64,000 nucleotides of DNA from Nocardia flavorosea (GCF_015477805.1 NZ_JADLQL010000003.1:665149-729148); one strand, 5' to 3'. Positions 1 to 8,668 are shown, counted from the stretch's first letter. Notes: a model not told the origin generated them from the letters alone. A program made the numbers and translations.

Positions 1-401
1 ACGGCGTCGGTGACGGGCGGTTCTCCGGTGAGTGGGGTCCAGGTGTAGGCGTCGTGTTCGGTGAGCCGGACGGGTTCGGGGACGGCGCAGTGGACGGTGA
101 AGTTGAATTGGCGGCTGTGTTTTCCGCTACCGGAGCAGTAGTCGAAGCTGTCGATGTAGCGACCGATGCCGGTAACCTGGAGGCCGGTTTCCTCTTCGAC
201 TTCACGGGCGAGTGCGTGGTCGAGGTTTTCGCCGGGTTCGACTTTGCCGCTGGGCAGTTCCCAGATGCCGCCCATGAAGTCGTCGCCGTGTCGGCGCAGC
301 AGCAGGACGCGCCCGTCGTATTCGACGACCGCGCCGACGACGAGTTGCTGGACGCCGTCGCGCTCGGCTTCGGTGATGAGGTCTTCGAGGTTGGTCGCCA
401 T
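1..401 (-). CDS. NUDIX hydrolase (C-terminus beyond window edge)
   Basis: The reverse strand is open from the ATG at 401 to the window edge, so about 133 residues are visible and the stop lies outside. A complete Nudix box spans residues 52-74: GKVEPGE, seven residues, then REVEEETGL. This motif binds Mg2+ and catalyses hydrolysis of a nucleoside diphosphate linked to another group X. I chose the ATG at 401 because a GGAAGG ribosome site lies about 8 nt upstream; an in-frame ATG at 410 sits too close to it. The gene is divergent from a hisS fragment. NUDIX genes paired with an extra hisS-like gene occur in actinobacteria, but the substrate cannot be read from sequence. Confidence 0.88.
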   Translation of the reverse strand, partial: MATNLEDLITEAERDGVQQLVVGAVVEYDGRVLLLRRHGDDFMGGIWELPSGKVEPGENLDHALAREVEEETGLQVTGIGRYIDSFDYCSGSGKHSRQFNFTVHCAVPEPVRLTEHDAYTWTPLTGEPPVTDA

Positions 402-528
402 TGGGTTCATCCTTCCAGGTGGTGGGCGTGGTGGTGCAGGCGTTCGGCCTGCGGGAATTCGCCGGGGCCTTGAGCGAATTCGCCCGCGTATTCGCCCAGC
501 TGCCCTCGAGATGTGAAGGACATACTTC

Positions 529-726
529 GTGAAGGTTGACAACATCCCCGCCCGCGGCATGCGTGACCTACTCCCCGAGGAAGTCGCCACCCGCGACCAT
601 GTGCTGTCGACGATCACGCAGGTGTACCGCAACTTCGGCTACCGCCGCATCGAAACCACGCCCTCGAGAACATTACCCGCCTACAAGGCGGACAGGGCGG
701 CGTGGACGAAAGACTCATTAACCAGG
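529..726 (+). pseudogene. hisS: Truncated and frameshifted histidyl-tRNA synthetase fragment
   Basis: A GTG start at 529 with GAAGGA upstream opens a reading frame beginning MKVDNIPARGMRDLLPEEV, the typical HisS N-terminus, and runs to FGYRRIET near 655. Homology then continues one frame over as ALENITRLQGGQGG and DERLIN up to about 726, so at least one base appears to be missing near 660. After that no HisS sequence is recognisable in any frame, although a full enzyme needs over 400 residues. Catalytic motifs 2 and 3 and the anticodon-binding domain are absent, so this cannot be an active synthetase. An intact hisS must be elsewhere in the genome. Confidence 0.8.
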
Positions 727-1170
727 TCTGGTGGCCCCTCGACTCCTTACCCATCTGCAAGAGCGCGGCCGAGAACCGCGGCGGCGGGGGGTGTGACGAC
801 GTTGTCACAGTCCTGAGCCCGGATGTCCCTCGTCGTTCCCGCCTGAAATGTACGGACCTGGGACGTGTCGACCGGCCTGGAGGGGAGACCTCGGGGTGCC
901 GCTGTGCACCGTGGTGCTCGACGGTCACTGTGGCCTGTTGTAGACCAGGGCCTGAAGGGGCGCGGATCGCTACCTTGCAGCGCGGGCTGGCTTCAGGATT
1001 CCGGGGCGCGGTCCGGGTCCTCCCGCACAGCGTCTCCACCGTACTCGGAGCACGGCATAGCCGGATTGGCGTTTGCCAAGGTTTCGAGACGTGGGCCGCT
1101 GGCCCGGGTTTCTCAGGAAGCTGTAGATCGGATGGGTCGCGAACGTCGGTATCGATGTCGTGAGACCGGG
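727..1170. other. Non-coding or decayed stretch between two gene relics
   Basis: About 440 bases between the hisS fragment and the aldo/keto reductase relic. Open frames exist on both strands, but they are arginine/serine-rich, lack ribosome sites and resemble no family I know. I read it as degraded DNA joining two broken genes, and the junction near 726 may be an old deletion or insertion boundary. Confidence 0.4.
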
Positions 1171-1396
1171 GGGACTCGGCCAGATCACCGCCGCAGTTCT
1201 CAGTAGCGACGTGATAGTGCGGATCGCCGAGGTCCATGGCGTAACCTCGGCGCAGGCCGTGCTGCGCTGACACTTACAGAACCGCACCATCGCGATTCCG
1301 AAATCCGTCACGCGCCGACGTATTCGCCAGAATGACCGCACTCGCGGGCCTCGACCCGGATCTGCGTACCGGCCCGATCCGGACATCTTCAACTGA
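1171..1396 (+). pseudogene. Aldo/keto reductase C-terminal relic
   Basis: Translation from about 1171 gives GLGQITAAVLSSDVIVRIA then EVHGVTSAQAVLR, an in-frame TGA at 1268-1270 where the family has Trp, then HLQNRTIAIPKSVT. These match the conserved C-terminal block of aldo/keto reductases (HGxTPAQVVLRWHLQxGxxxIPKS). A further frame change leads to the terminal DPDIFN followed by TGA at 1394-1396, a common family ending. The catalytic Asp/Tyr/Lys/His part is missing. The nonsense codon and frameshift show it is dead. It abuts the intact SDR that starts 24 nt later. Confidence 0.7.
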
Positions 1397-1420
1397 GCTC
1401 GCACCGACGAAGGGAACGCT

Positions 1421-2215
1421 ATGCAGATCGATCTGTCCGGCCGCACCGCGCTGGTCACCGGCTCCACGCAGGGCATCGGCCAGGCCATCGCCATCGGACT
1501 CGCCCAGGCCGGCGCGCACGTCGTCGTAAACGGCCGCGGCGCCGACCGTGTCGCAGCCGCCGTCGGTACGGTGCGCGTCGAGTCCGGCAGCGAGATGGTC
1601 ACCGGCGCAGCGGGGGATCTCGCCACGGAAGAGGGCGCGGCGGCCGTGGTGGCGGCCGTGCCGACGGTCGATATTCTCGTCAACAACCTCGGTATCTTCG
1701 GCGCCGCCGCGCCCCTGGAGATCGACGACGCCGAATGGCGCCGCTACTTCGAGGTCAACGTCCTGTCGGCCGTACGCCTGATTCGCGCATACCTGCCCGG
1801 GATGAAAAAGCAGGACTGGGGTCGCGTGCTGAACCTCGCCAGCGATTCCGCCGTCGTGGTCCCCGCCGAGATGATCCACTACGGGATGACGAAGACGTCG
1901 TTGCTCGCCGTCGCTCGCGGCTTCGCCAAGGACGCCGCCGGCACCGGCGTCACCGTCAACTCCGTACTTGCGGGCCCCACCCATACCGGCGGCGTCGAGG
2001 ACTTCGTCCGTGAGCTCGTCGGCGATGACCTGCCCTGGGAACAGGCGCAGCACGAATTCATGGTCCGCTACCGCCCGCAATCGCTGCTGCAACGCCTCAT
2101 CGAACCCGAAGAGATCGCCAACCTGGTCGTCTATCTCGCCTCGCCGTACGCCTCCGCTACCACTGGCGGCGCCGTACGCGTGGACGGCGGCTACATCGAC
2201 TCCATCCTGCCCTGA
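1421..2215 (+). CDS. SDR family NAD(P)-dependent oxidoreductase
   Basis: A classical short-chain dehydrogenase/reductase of 264 residues. The cofactor motif TGSTQGIG is at residues 13-20, NNLG stabilises the Rossmann core, and the catalytic Ser141, Tyr154 and Lys158 (YGMTK) have the expected spacing. The C-terminal TGGAVRVDGGY is the usual dimer-interface ending. The ATG at 1421 has AAGGGA upstream. It catalyses reversible oxidation or reduction of a hydroxyl/carbonyl group, probably cytosolic; substrate unknown. The only neighbours are an aldo/keto reductase relic upstream and an unrelated convergent gene, so context does not help. Confidence 0.93.
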   Translation: MQIDLSGRTALVTGSTQGIGQAIAIGLAQAGAHVVVNGRGADRVAAAVGTVRVESGSEMVTGAAGDLATEEGAAAVVAAVPTVDILVNNLGIFGAAAPLEIDDAEWRRYFEVNVLSAVRLIRAYLPGMKKQDWGRVLNLASDSAVVVPAEMIHYGMTKTSLLAVARGFAKDAAGTGVTVNSVLAGPTHTGGVEDFVRELVGDDLPWEQAQHEFMVRYRPQSLLQRLIEPEEIANLVVYLASPYASATTGGAVRVDGGYIDSILP

Positions 2216-2602
2216 CCGGGCTTCTCAGACTGCTGACCGGCCGGGTCGGCAAGGGCGTCGCAGCCTCCGGCCCGGCCCGCGAGGCTTTTCACCACGACCG
2301 AACTCTGGAACGCGGGCCAGCTTCGCGCTCCGAGCGGCGAATGGCCGTGGACGCCTGCGGGACAACGCTGCTGACGAGGTGGAAGTGTTCGGCTCGCAAC
2401 TGGAAGGCGGACATGATGTGGCTCGAGGCCGGGCCGCGTCGCATCGGTGTCCGCGCCGGTCTCGGCGAGCGGGAGACCGGCAGTGGCGCGGGCGTTCCAC
2501 TCCGACTCGGTCGAGGTAGCTGGGCCGAGCAGCCCGTGGTCCGGCTGGACGCTGACCGCCCGTCGTCGGTTTGTCGGACCTGTGGCTACGACCTCACTCG
2601 AA
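2216..2602. other. Convergent intergenic region, no gene recognised
   Basis: About 390 bases between the SDR stop and the stop of the reverse-strand WGR gene. Frames on both strands are low-complexity Arg/Pro/Ala translations without ribosome sites. I see no clear terminator hairpin and no recognisable relic. Confidence 0.4.
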
Positions 2603-4027
2603 TCAGCTCAATCGGCGGATATCGCCCCGCACCCGGTAGAACCCACCGCGAGCGGATTCGGTCACCCCGTCCACTACATAGCGGGTACCGGCCTGCCTGA
2701 TATCACGAGGGAACTGTACGTTCCATTCTCGTTGGAAGCCGGGGGAGACGACGTGCACACGCAGCCGTCCGTCCACGTCGACGCATTCGACGACTATTCC
2801 GCCGGAACTGTCGGTGGCAACCTCCAGGGTGCTGCTGGGTACCACCGCGGCCATCGGGGGCGCCTTCACGGAAACGGTCTGTGGCAGGAGGCCCTGTTCG
2901 GCGTCGTGGACGGCGGTCTCGCTCACATCGAGGCAGGCCAGGGTGCCGCTGGTGGTGACGAGGTACAGCCGTGCGTCGTGGTATTGCATCGAATAGGCCG
3001 AACCGCAGCCGGTGCCGAGTTTCCAGAGGCGCCGCCCGTCGGCATCGAAGCAGTAGACCGACGAGAAGTTGTCGCCGGCGAAGACGTACCGCCCGTCCGG
3101 CGAGGCCGCGCACGAGTACACCGCTGCATCGCATTGGAACGACCGGTCCGACCGGCCGGCCTTGTCCACCATCCTGACCTGGTTACGTGCGGTGCCCGCG
3201 TATACGGCTTCGGCCTCCTGCCAGCCGAACAGTACGGGGCCGCCGGTGTCCCGGTTCCATCGGTGGCTTCCGTCGACCAGGTCGTATTTCGTGACCCCGG
3301 CCGAGTGGCCGTGGTAGACGCCGTCGTCGTCGATTCGCACCATCCAGCCGGAATCGCCGTGGCTGCGGCGGTTCCACAGCGACTCCTCCTCATGATCGAT
3401 AACGGTGAGTCCGCCCTCCACGTCGGAGACACCGAGGATGCCGTCGTGGATATCGAGCCAGTAGATATCGACATTCGCGGCGATATCGTAGGCTGCCCGG
3501 GGGACCTTGCCCGACAGGTCGTAGACGCGACCGTCGTCGCAGCCGGCATAGATCCAGAAGTCGTCGGCGACTATGCATTTCACGGAGTTCGGCAACCGGA
3601 ATCGGCCGACCACATCGCCACCGGGTGTCAGCGTGAACACATCCCCGTTCTCGTTGCCCACCCAGCAGCGTTCGCTGTCGATGAAAATCCCGAAGGTCGC
3701 GGCACCGGAATCGAAGCTCCACAGCACCGGCGCGGTACGAGCGGTGGAGCGACGGCTGGCTATGGCGCGTCGCGTGACCGGGCGGGCCGAGCGCGCACCC
3801 GGTACGGCCGGTGCGTAGCCTTTCCGCTTCTTCTCGTTGATCTTCTTCTGCGCCGCCGCATGCGCCTTCTGTGCATCGGCGAAGGAACTGACCTTGCTCT
3901 GGCCTTGTTCGCCGATGCGCCCGTACCGGATGGTGACCCGAGTGTCGTCCACGACGACCTCGTAGAACTTGTGCGCCGACCCTGCCTCTTCCGACAGCTC
4001 CAGATAGGTCGTCGTTGCCGCAGTCAT
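2603..4027 (-). CDS. WGR domain protein with C-terminal beta-propeller-like repeats
   Basis: 474 residues from the ATG at 4027. Residues about 5-80 (YLELSEEAGSAHKFYEVVV, then RYGRIGEQGQ and a Lys/Ala-rich helix ending KKRKGY) form a WGR domain, a small nucleic-acid/PARP-associated fold. A basic linker follows, then about 370 residues of repeats with WD40/PQQ-like strand patterns (FWIYAGCDDGRVYDLSG, RYVFAGDNFSSVYCFDADG), consistent with a beta-propeller. An upstream in-frame extension to 4129 lacks a ribosome site and is unlike WGR N-termini. No enzyme domain is visible. It probably binds DNA or protein; role unknown. It is 8 kb from the SWIM/vWA/MoxR operon, where WGR-type accessory proteins would be plausible, but linkage is not shown. 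Confidence 0.85.
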   Translation of the reverse strand: MTAATTTYLELSEEAGSAHKFYEVVVDDTRVTIRYGRIGEQGQSKVSSFADAQKAHAAAQKKINEKKRKGYAPAVPGARSARPVTRRAIASRRSTARTAPVLWSFDSGAATFGIFIDSERCWVGNENGDVFTLTPGGDVVGRFRLPNSVKCIVADDFWIYAGCDDGRVYDLSGKVPRAAYDIAANVDIYWLDIHDGILGVSDVEGGLTVIDHEEESLWNRRSHGDSGWMVRIDDDGVYHGHSAGVTKYDLVDGSHRWNRDTGGPVLFGWQEAEAVYAGTARNQVRMVDKAGRSDRSFQCDAAVYSCAASPDGRYVFAGDNFSSVYCFDADGRRLWKLGTGCGSAYSMQYHDARLYLVTTSGTLACLDVSETAVHDAEQGLLPQTVSVKAPPMAAVVPSSTLEVATDSSGGIVVECVDVDGRLRVHVVSPGFQREWNVQFPRDIRQAGTRYVVDGVTESARGGFYRVRGDIRRLS

Positions 4028-4246
4028 ACTGTTCCCGCTCTTCGTTGTTGCGTTTCGAGCGAAAGTTAGCAACGGGCACCGACATACGAGCGTGTACCCG
4101 CGGCGGGAGCCACTTCCGCCGGACGTCACCCGGCCGCATCGTCAGGCCGCCGCGACGCCTCCCGGTCGATGGCCGGCGGGCGTCGCGTGTCGTGATGCTG
4201 GTTCAGCACCGTCGATCGTGCGGCGCGATCGGTGAGGCACTGCTGA

Positions 4247-4909
4247 TCACCGACGCTCGGATCTGCGGTCGATATCGGTGGTGTCCGGTTCGTCGAGACC
4301 GGCGAGGAGCACGGTGAACACGCTGGATGCGTCGGCGATCAGGGATTCCCCGGGTGGGTGGAAATCGTCGAGGAACCATTGGGTGGCGAGGTGGAGTCCG
4401 GCGCCGACGACCGTCGAACCCAGGATCATCTGCTGGGACTGCGGCAGAGGGCCGGGCAGGCGGGCCACGATGAGGCCGGCCAGGGCAGTCGCGAAATCGC
4501 GGCCCGCTTCGCGATAGATGGCGTCGACGCGTGGGCTGACCCCGAGGACTTCGACGAGATGGATGCGCGATTTGCGGGTGTCGCGAGCGGTGAAGTCGAG
4601 GAATCCCGTCAGGGCGGCGGTGACGAGGCCGGATACGGTGGCGGCTTGCGCGGCGCGGCCGATGACTTCGTCGCGTAGTTCCTGCACGATCGGCTCGTAG
4701 ACGGCGCAGAGCAGCGATTCGAGGTCGTCGAAGGACTCGTAGAAGTAGCGCTTGATCAGGCCGGCTTCCGAACTCACCGATTCTATGGTGGCGCCGCGGT
4801 AACCGGCAGTGCCGAAGACTTCTATGGCCGCCTGGATCAACCGTTCGCGTCGCTCGGCTCTGCGCTGGTCGGCTGAGGCTCCTCGGTAAGAGCGAGTGGA
4901 AGGTGGCAC
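4247..4909 (-). CDS. TetR family transcriptional regulator
   Basis: 220 residues from a GTG at 4909. The N-terminal helix-turn-helix (LIQAAIEVFGTAGYRGATIE through IKRYFYESFDDLESLL, about residues 24-68) is a typical TetR DNA-binding domain. The rest is all-alpha and would form the ligand pocket and dimer interface. It is divergent from the lipid-kinase-like gene at 5131; the 221-bp gap holds CTGAT-N10-ATCAG (4946-4965), a weak candidate operator. Target and ligand are unknown. Start confidence is moderate because no strong ribosome site is present. Confidence 0.9.
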   Translation of the reverse strand: MPPSTRSYRGASADQRRAERRERLIQAAIEVFGTAGYRGATIESVSSEAGLIKRYFYESFDDLESLLCAVYEPIVQELRDEVIGRAAQAATVSGLVTAALTGFLDFTARDTRKSRIHLVEVLGVSPRVDAIYREAGRDFATALAGLIVARLPGPLPQSQQMILGSTVVGAGLHLATQWFLDDFHPPGESLIADASSVFTVLLAGLDEPDTTDIDRRSERR

Positions 4910-5130
4910 AACTCGATGTTGACACCGGGCAGTATCGAATACAAACTGATACGACTACGGATCAGATAGGCCGGGCTGCGAAGGAGACGCTGGATGAGCT
5001 GCACGCGTTGGTGGGGGCAGGGCACAGACGGCCATGACGGATCACTTGCCGCGGGCGCCGAAGCGCTGTTGTGCAAAGCCGCCGGGATCGGCGGTGAGCG
5101 CGCCGAGCCGGTCGCGCCGGGGCGGCCGCA
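4910..5130. promoter_or_regulatory. Divergent promoter region between TetR and diacylglycerol-kinase-like gene
   Basis: A TTGACA hexamer at 4919-4924 and a CTGAT-N10-ATCAG inverted repeat at 4946-4965 lie between the divergent starts. The repeat is short (5-bp arms), so its use as a TetR operator is only a suggestion. Confidence 0.3.
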
Positions 5131-6006
5131 ATGAGCCGGCATTTCACCGCGCTGGTCAATCCGATCTCCGGTGCCGGTGTCGCCGCCGATCGGTGGCGGG
5201 AGCTGGCCGAAATCGCCACGGCCGCGGGCGCGCAGGTCTCGGTGGAGTTGACGCGCAGCAGTGAGCATGCCACCGAGATCGCCGCGGCGGCAGCAGCCAA
5301 CGGGGACGTCGTGGTCGCCGTGGGCGGTGACGGTCTGGTGCTGGCCGCGTGCGCGGGTGTGGTCGCGGCCGGGGCAGGTGTGCTGGGTATCGCCCCGGCG
5401 GGACGCGGCAACGACCTGGCCCGCAAGCTCGGAATACCTTCCGATCCCCGGGCATTGGCGAACCTGCTGATCACCGGTGAACCGCGCGCGATCGATGTGC
5501 TCGACGCCGGCGGCACCATCGTACCCGGAAACGTCTACGCCGGGTTGGATTCGGTGGCAACCCTGCGAATCAACGCGCGCCGTCGGCTCCCGGGCAAACT
5601 GAACTACCGACTCACGCCGGTCGAGACTTTCCTCGGCTGGAAACCACCGACGTTCACGGTCACCGTCGACGGCGAAACGATCACAACCCTCGCTCATATG
5701 GTCGTAGTAGCCAACTCGGGCACCTACGGCCATGGCCTCGATATCGTGCCCGGCGCCGTTGTCGACGACGGGCTGCTCGACGTACTGATCGTGCGCGCGA
5801 CGAAGAAGCGTCACTTCCTGCGTTTCCAGAGCCAACTCGGACACGGTTCCCATCTGCAGCGCTCCGATGTCACCCGCGTACGCGGTGTCTCGGCATCCGT
5901 CGCCACCGACCGTCCCATCCCGGTCGGCGCCGACGGCGAGGACCTCGGATTGCTGCCCACTACCGTGACTGTGCGGCCCGCGGCGCTGAAGGTCCTCGCG
6001 CCGTAG
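5131..6006 (+). CDS. Diacylglycerol kinase family lipid kinase
   Basis: 291 residues with the DAGK/sphingosine-kinase catalytic fold. ALVNPISGAG (7-16) is the nucleotide-binding start, and VAVGGDGLV carries the signature GGDG at 65-68, followed by GIAPAGRGNDLAR (PxGTxND-like). The C-terminal half has the expected beta-sandwich pattern. Such proteins phosphorylate diacylglycerol or related lipids at the membrane using ATP. The ATG at 5131 has a weak GC-rich ribosome site. The 3' end overlaps the end of the opposing MarR gene by 47 bp. Lipid substrate not determinable. Confidence 0.9.
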   Translation: MSRHFTALVNPISGAGVAADRWRELAEIATAAGAQVSVELTRSSEHATEIAAAAAANGDVVVAVGGDGLVLAACAGVVAAGAGVLGIAPAGRGNDLARKLGIPSDPRALANLLITGEPRAIDVLDAGGTIVPGNVYAGLDSVATLRINARRRLPGKLNYRLTPVETFLGWKPPTFTVTVDGETITTLAHMVVVANSGTYGHGLDIVPGAVVDDGLLDVLIVRATKKRHFLRFQSQLGHGSHLQRSDVTRVRGVSASVATDRPIPVGADGEDLGLLPTTVTVRPAALKVLAP

Positions 6007-6505
6007 TCCCTGCGGGAAGATACGGGGCCAGATCACGTAGCCGTTTCCAGTGGAGTTGGTGTAGTTCGCCCGCGCGGGCGAGAAAGTCGGCGATTATGTC
6101 GAGTTCGGCGGAGTTGTACGAACTCAGCAGCATCTTGTAATTCTCGACGATCATGGGTACGACGAGTTCTTGGACGCGGCGGCCGGCTAGTTCGGTGGCC
6201 ATCACGATCACGCGCCGGCGATCGGTCGGGTGCAGTGACCGGGTGATGTACCCCTGCTTCTCCAGCCGGTTGAGCATGATCGTCACACCGGCAGGGGTGA
6301 GCCCGAGCCGTTCGGCCAGCATTCCCGGCGTCGTAGTCTTCTCGTCCTCGAGCAGCAGGATTTCCAATGCCCGCCGGTCGGTTTCGTTCACACCCAGCAC
6401 TCTGATCAATTCGCGGATCAGGTCCTCGACGGTTCCGTGATAGAACTCCAAGGCCGTTTTGAGCTCGACCGAGATCCGGGCGGGTTCGGTTGTTTTCGGG
6501 CACAT
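5960..6505 (-). CDS. MarR family transcriptional regulator
   Basis: 181 residues. The winged helix-turn-helix (ILLLEDEKTTTPGMLAERLG, then TIMLNRLEKQGYITRSLHP and TDRRRVIV) is diagnostic of MarR; flanking helices would dimerise. I chose the ATG at 6505 because AGGGAA lies 6 nt upstream, whereas the ATG at 6511 directly abuts it. The palindrome TCGATCAATCGA (6517-6528) lies just upstream and a similar sequence, TCGATCGATTGA, occurs near 6754; either could be an autoregulatory site. Ligand and targets unknown. Confidence 0.92.
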   Translation of the reverse strand: MCPKTTEPARISVELKTALEFYHGTVEDLIRELIRVLGVNETDRRALEILLLEDEKTTTPGMLAERLGLTPAGVTIMLNRLEKQGYITRSLHPTDRRRVIVMATELAGRRVQELVVPMIVENYKMLLSSYNSAELDIIADFLARAGELHQLHWKRLRDLAPYLPAGTTARGPSAPRAAQSR

Positions 6506-6516
6506 AGACATTTCCC

Positions 6517-6528
6517 TCGATCAATCGA
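6517..6528. promoter_or_regulatory. Candidate MarR operator palindrome
   Basis: TCGATCAATCGA is a perfect 5+2+5 inverted repeat 11 bp upstream of the MarR start codon. A near copy at about 6754 lies in front of a possible small reverse-strand gene. Position fits autorepression; no binding data. Confidence 0.35.
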
Positions 6529-6601
6529 AACATGAAAATCATTCGGCAGAGGTCGCCACACAGGGGGCGATCCCTTGTCGAGAGTGCGATTCCGTTCGGA
6601 G

Positions 6602-6742
6602 TCAGGGAGATCGATGGGATCGGTGAATACCGGAGGCCGCGGTGACGCGGCGCGGATCGAGGGGAGCCGGGGAACGACGGGTGTGCGCCGTTGTCTTCCC
6701 TGCGTGCGATAGGAAGCGCCGCCGGGCGTGTGAAGCGGGCAT
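6602..6742 (-). CDS. Possible small basic protein (46 aa)
   Basis: An ATG at 6742-6740 is preceded by CAGGAG with 5 nt spacing, a good ribosome site, and opens a 46-codon frame starting MPASHARRRFLSHAGKT. The product is very basic (many Arg/His) with no known family. It precedes the MarR gene in the same direction with a candidate palindrome near 6754. The ribosome site is the only support; coding may be accidental. Confidence 0.3.
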   Translation of the reverse strand: MPASHARRRFLSHAGKTTAHTRRSPAPLDPRRVTAASGIHRSHRSP

Positions 6743-7063
6743 GGGGGCTCCTGTCGATCGATTGACCGCCGGCCCGAACCGCGGCTGGCGATCATCACGA
6801 AAGCGGGCACCGCGCCGGCCACCGAAGCAACCGTCGCTGTGTCGGATATGCACTGTACGACACAGCGGCCGATGCGATACGGTGCATCTCATTATTCGGT
6901 CGAAGTGCTTGCCGCTGCATCAAACGCCAAGTGGGGCAATCACTGTCGAGTGCGCGTCGCTGCCCGGAGGTGACGGGACCCGGACCGGGCTGCTGGGGCA
7001 GCTCGGTCCGGGTGTGTTCACCGCCGGGCGCCGGTCGATACGCCGTGGCGACTGTCCGCAGGC
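6743..7063. other. Intergenic region, no gene supported
   Basis: About 320 bases between the possible small basic gene and the secreted-protein gene. Frames on both strands have no ribosome site, no recognisable family and poor codon bias. It may hold the promoter of the downstream reverse-strand genes. Confidence 0.35.
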
Positions 7064-7681
7064 TCAGCTGACAGTCGTGGTGGTGAGGGTCGGGGACGGA
7101 TCCGGGTAGCACGAAGTCGCGACATTGCCGACCAATGCGACGTTGGTCGTCATGGTCATGCCGGGACTGGTGTAGCTGGTACCCGCGTACTTGCTGGTTA
7201 TCGGTGTTCCGGCGGCGCCGGCGGTGACGTTGATCGTCACCGCCGGCGGAGTGAAGCTGGTGCCGCCGGCGATCGGGCCCGGTACGGTCAGAACGATATT
7301 TCCACCCGACGTGGAGACGGTGCCGGGCACGGTGCCTCCGGAGGCGGTAGCCGAGACCAATGTCGAATTCGCCGGAGTCGGAATGGTCATCTCCAGATCG
7401 CTGATGTTGTTCACGGTGAAGCCGGAGGCCGAACTGGGAACCGACGAGCTGCCCGGTGTGATGGTGATGGCCACCGCGGACCCCGCCGCCGCCGAGCTCG
7501 GCGCGGTGCCGGTGACCGAGGTGGCCATGGTCGAGGTTTGGCCTATGCCGAAGATCGTGCCCCGGCAGTCCCAGTTCACGTCGACTGCGGCGGCGTTCGC
7601 CGGTGCGGCCAAACAAAATGCGGTGGCGACGGCCGCCGGAAGAAGAATGCCGGCACGAAGCATGGATGAGGTGGGTCTCAT
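7064..7681 (-). CDS. Secreted protein of unknown function
   Basis: 205 residues from the ATG at 7681, which has GGAG 6 nt upstream. The N-terminus is a clear Sec signal peptide (MRPTSSMLRAGILLPAAVAT, ending at APANAAA), giving an exported mature protein. The mature part is Ser/Thr/Val/Gly-rich with alternating beta-strand pattern (TVNNISDLEMTIPTPANS, ITLTVPG-like stretches) and two cysteines, one near each end (WDCRGT and TSCYPD), possibly disulfide-bonded. No catalytic motif is visible. Upstream lies an unusually A/T-rich stretch. It resembles small secreted beta proteins of mycolic-acid actinobacteria, but I cannot name a family. Confidence 0.8.
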   Translation of the reverse strand: MRPTSSMLRAGILLPAAVATAFCLAAPANAAAVDVNWDCRGTIFGIGQTSTMATSVTGTAPSSAAAGSAVAITITPGSSSVPSSASGFTVNNISDLEMTIPTPANSTLVSATASGGTVPGTVSTSGGNIVLTVPGPIAGGTSFTPPAVTINVTAGAAGTPITSKYAGTSYTSPGMTMTTNVALVGNVATSCYPDPSPTLTTTTVS

Positions 7682-8227
7682 GGCTATCTCCAAGAAATGT
7701 CGAGCAACGGTACGACTGGATGTCGAACCCTCCGAAATGGATTTTTAAAATATAGCCGGTTCTCATCATTCCGTGGTCGAAAACATCGATATCCGTGCTT
7801 CTGGAATATCGTTATCCGTTATTGAATATCCGCTGTGGATAGTTAATTACGGAAAACTGTTCCGGGTCGCCGGAGGGTCCTCTGTCGCATATCGGCGGAT
7901 TCGTCCTGAGAGAGAGTAAGCCTGCAATCCGCTGAATAGAAGCCCCGACCAGAGATTATATCTTCTTCGGCCGGCAGTCAGCTTTCATATGGTTACCGTC
8001 CTCGGCGTTCTCCCATTCCGGGCGATGCGGAACCCGGCGGTGCAGCCAGAAGTGCCCCAGCGCGATCACACGGCTCCAGGGCAGGGCACGCCTGTGCCGG
8101 GTGAATCGGGAAGTCGCCGACGCGTCCGCCGCCTGTCAGTGCGTATCAGGCGTTGTGTGGTGCATACCGCTCGGTTCGGCCGTGCACCAGGTGGCGACCT
8201 GCGCGTATCGATCGCCGCCGGCGTGTT
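7682..8227. other. A/T-rich intergenic region upstream of the secreted-protein gene
   Basis: About 545 bases without a convincing gene. From roughly 7740 to 7990 the base composition drops sharply compared with the surrounding DNA, with repeated ATATC/ATCCG words (near 7788, 7805, 7817, 7826). It lies directly upstream of the secreted protein gene and probably includes its promoter. The rest (7990-8227) has only frames that look like shadows of the reverse strand. Confidence 0.45.
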
Positions 8228-8668
8228 TCAGGCTCCGGCCAGCAATTCCTCACCGCGCAGCACGCTGGTCAAGCGATCCGGGAACACGGCGAATACGTGG
8301 TTCATCTGGCCGGGCGACATCATCCGGTCGAGCGCGGAGGTCACACAGCCCGCCGTGAACGGGACATCGCCCACCGGGATACCGCTGCGCTCGGCGAACT
8401 CTTCGACGAAATCCGCGATACCGTGGGAGCCCGGTACCCGGCTCGGTACCCAGCCCTCGTACCAGATGCCGCGCAGGAAATCCGGTAGCTGAGCGGTGAG
8501 ATGGGCGGAATTGGCCACGCTTATCCGATCGCGGACGGTGTGCATCCAGGCGCGTAGTGCGCGCAGGGCGAACGTGAGATCTTCGGTGCCCAGATCGTCG
8601 GCGACGGCACGGAGCCAGATATGGGCCGTATGGGTGCCGGCGGCGAGGGGGTCATGGTGATGCGTCAT
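8228..8668 (-). CDS. DUF2267 family protein
   Basis: 146 residues. The pattern AHIWLRAVADDLGTEDLTFA, then RAWMHTVRDRISVANSAHLTAQLPDFLRGIWYEGW, is characteristic of DUF2267 proteins: small helical soluble proteins of unknown function in which an amphipathic repeat precedes a conserved RG(I/V)YYEGW-like motif. A ribosome site (GGCAGG) precedes the ATG at 8668. Next gene upstream on the same strand is a membrane-anchored protein at 8799, 130 bp away. Confidence 0.85.
   Translation of the reverse strand: MTHHHDPLAAGTHTAHIWLRAVADDLGTEDLTFALRALRAWMHTVRDRISVANSAHLTAQLPDFLRGIWYEGWVPSRVPGSHGIADFVEEFAERSGIPVGDVPFTAGCVTSALDRMMSPGQMNHVFAVFPDRLTSVLRGEELLAGA

Noticed and set aside
2447..4069. Long forward-strand open frame (about 540 codons) opposite the WGR gene
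   Set aside because: It is the antisense shadow of the WGR gene: no ribosome site, no family, and the reverse-strand product has clear domains.
6642..7109. Forward frame of 155 codons between MarR and the secreted protein
   Set aside because: No ribosome site, no family, low-complexity basic composition.
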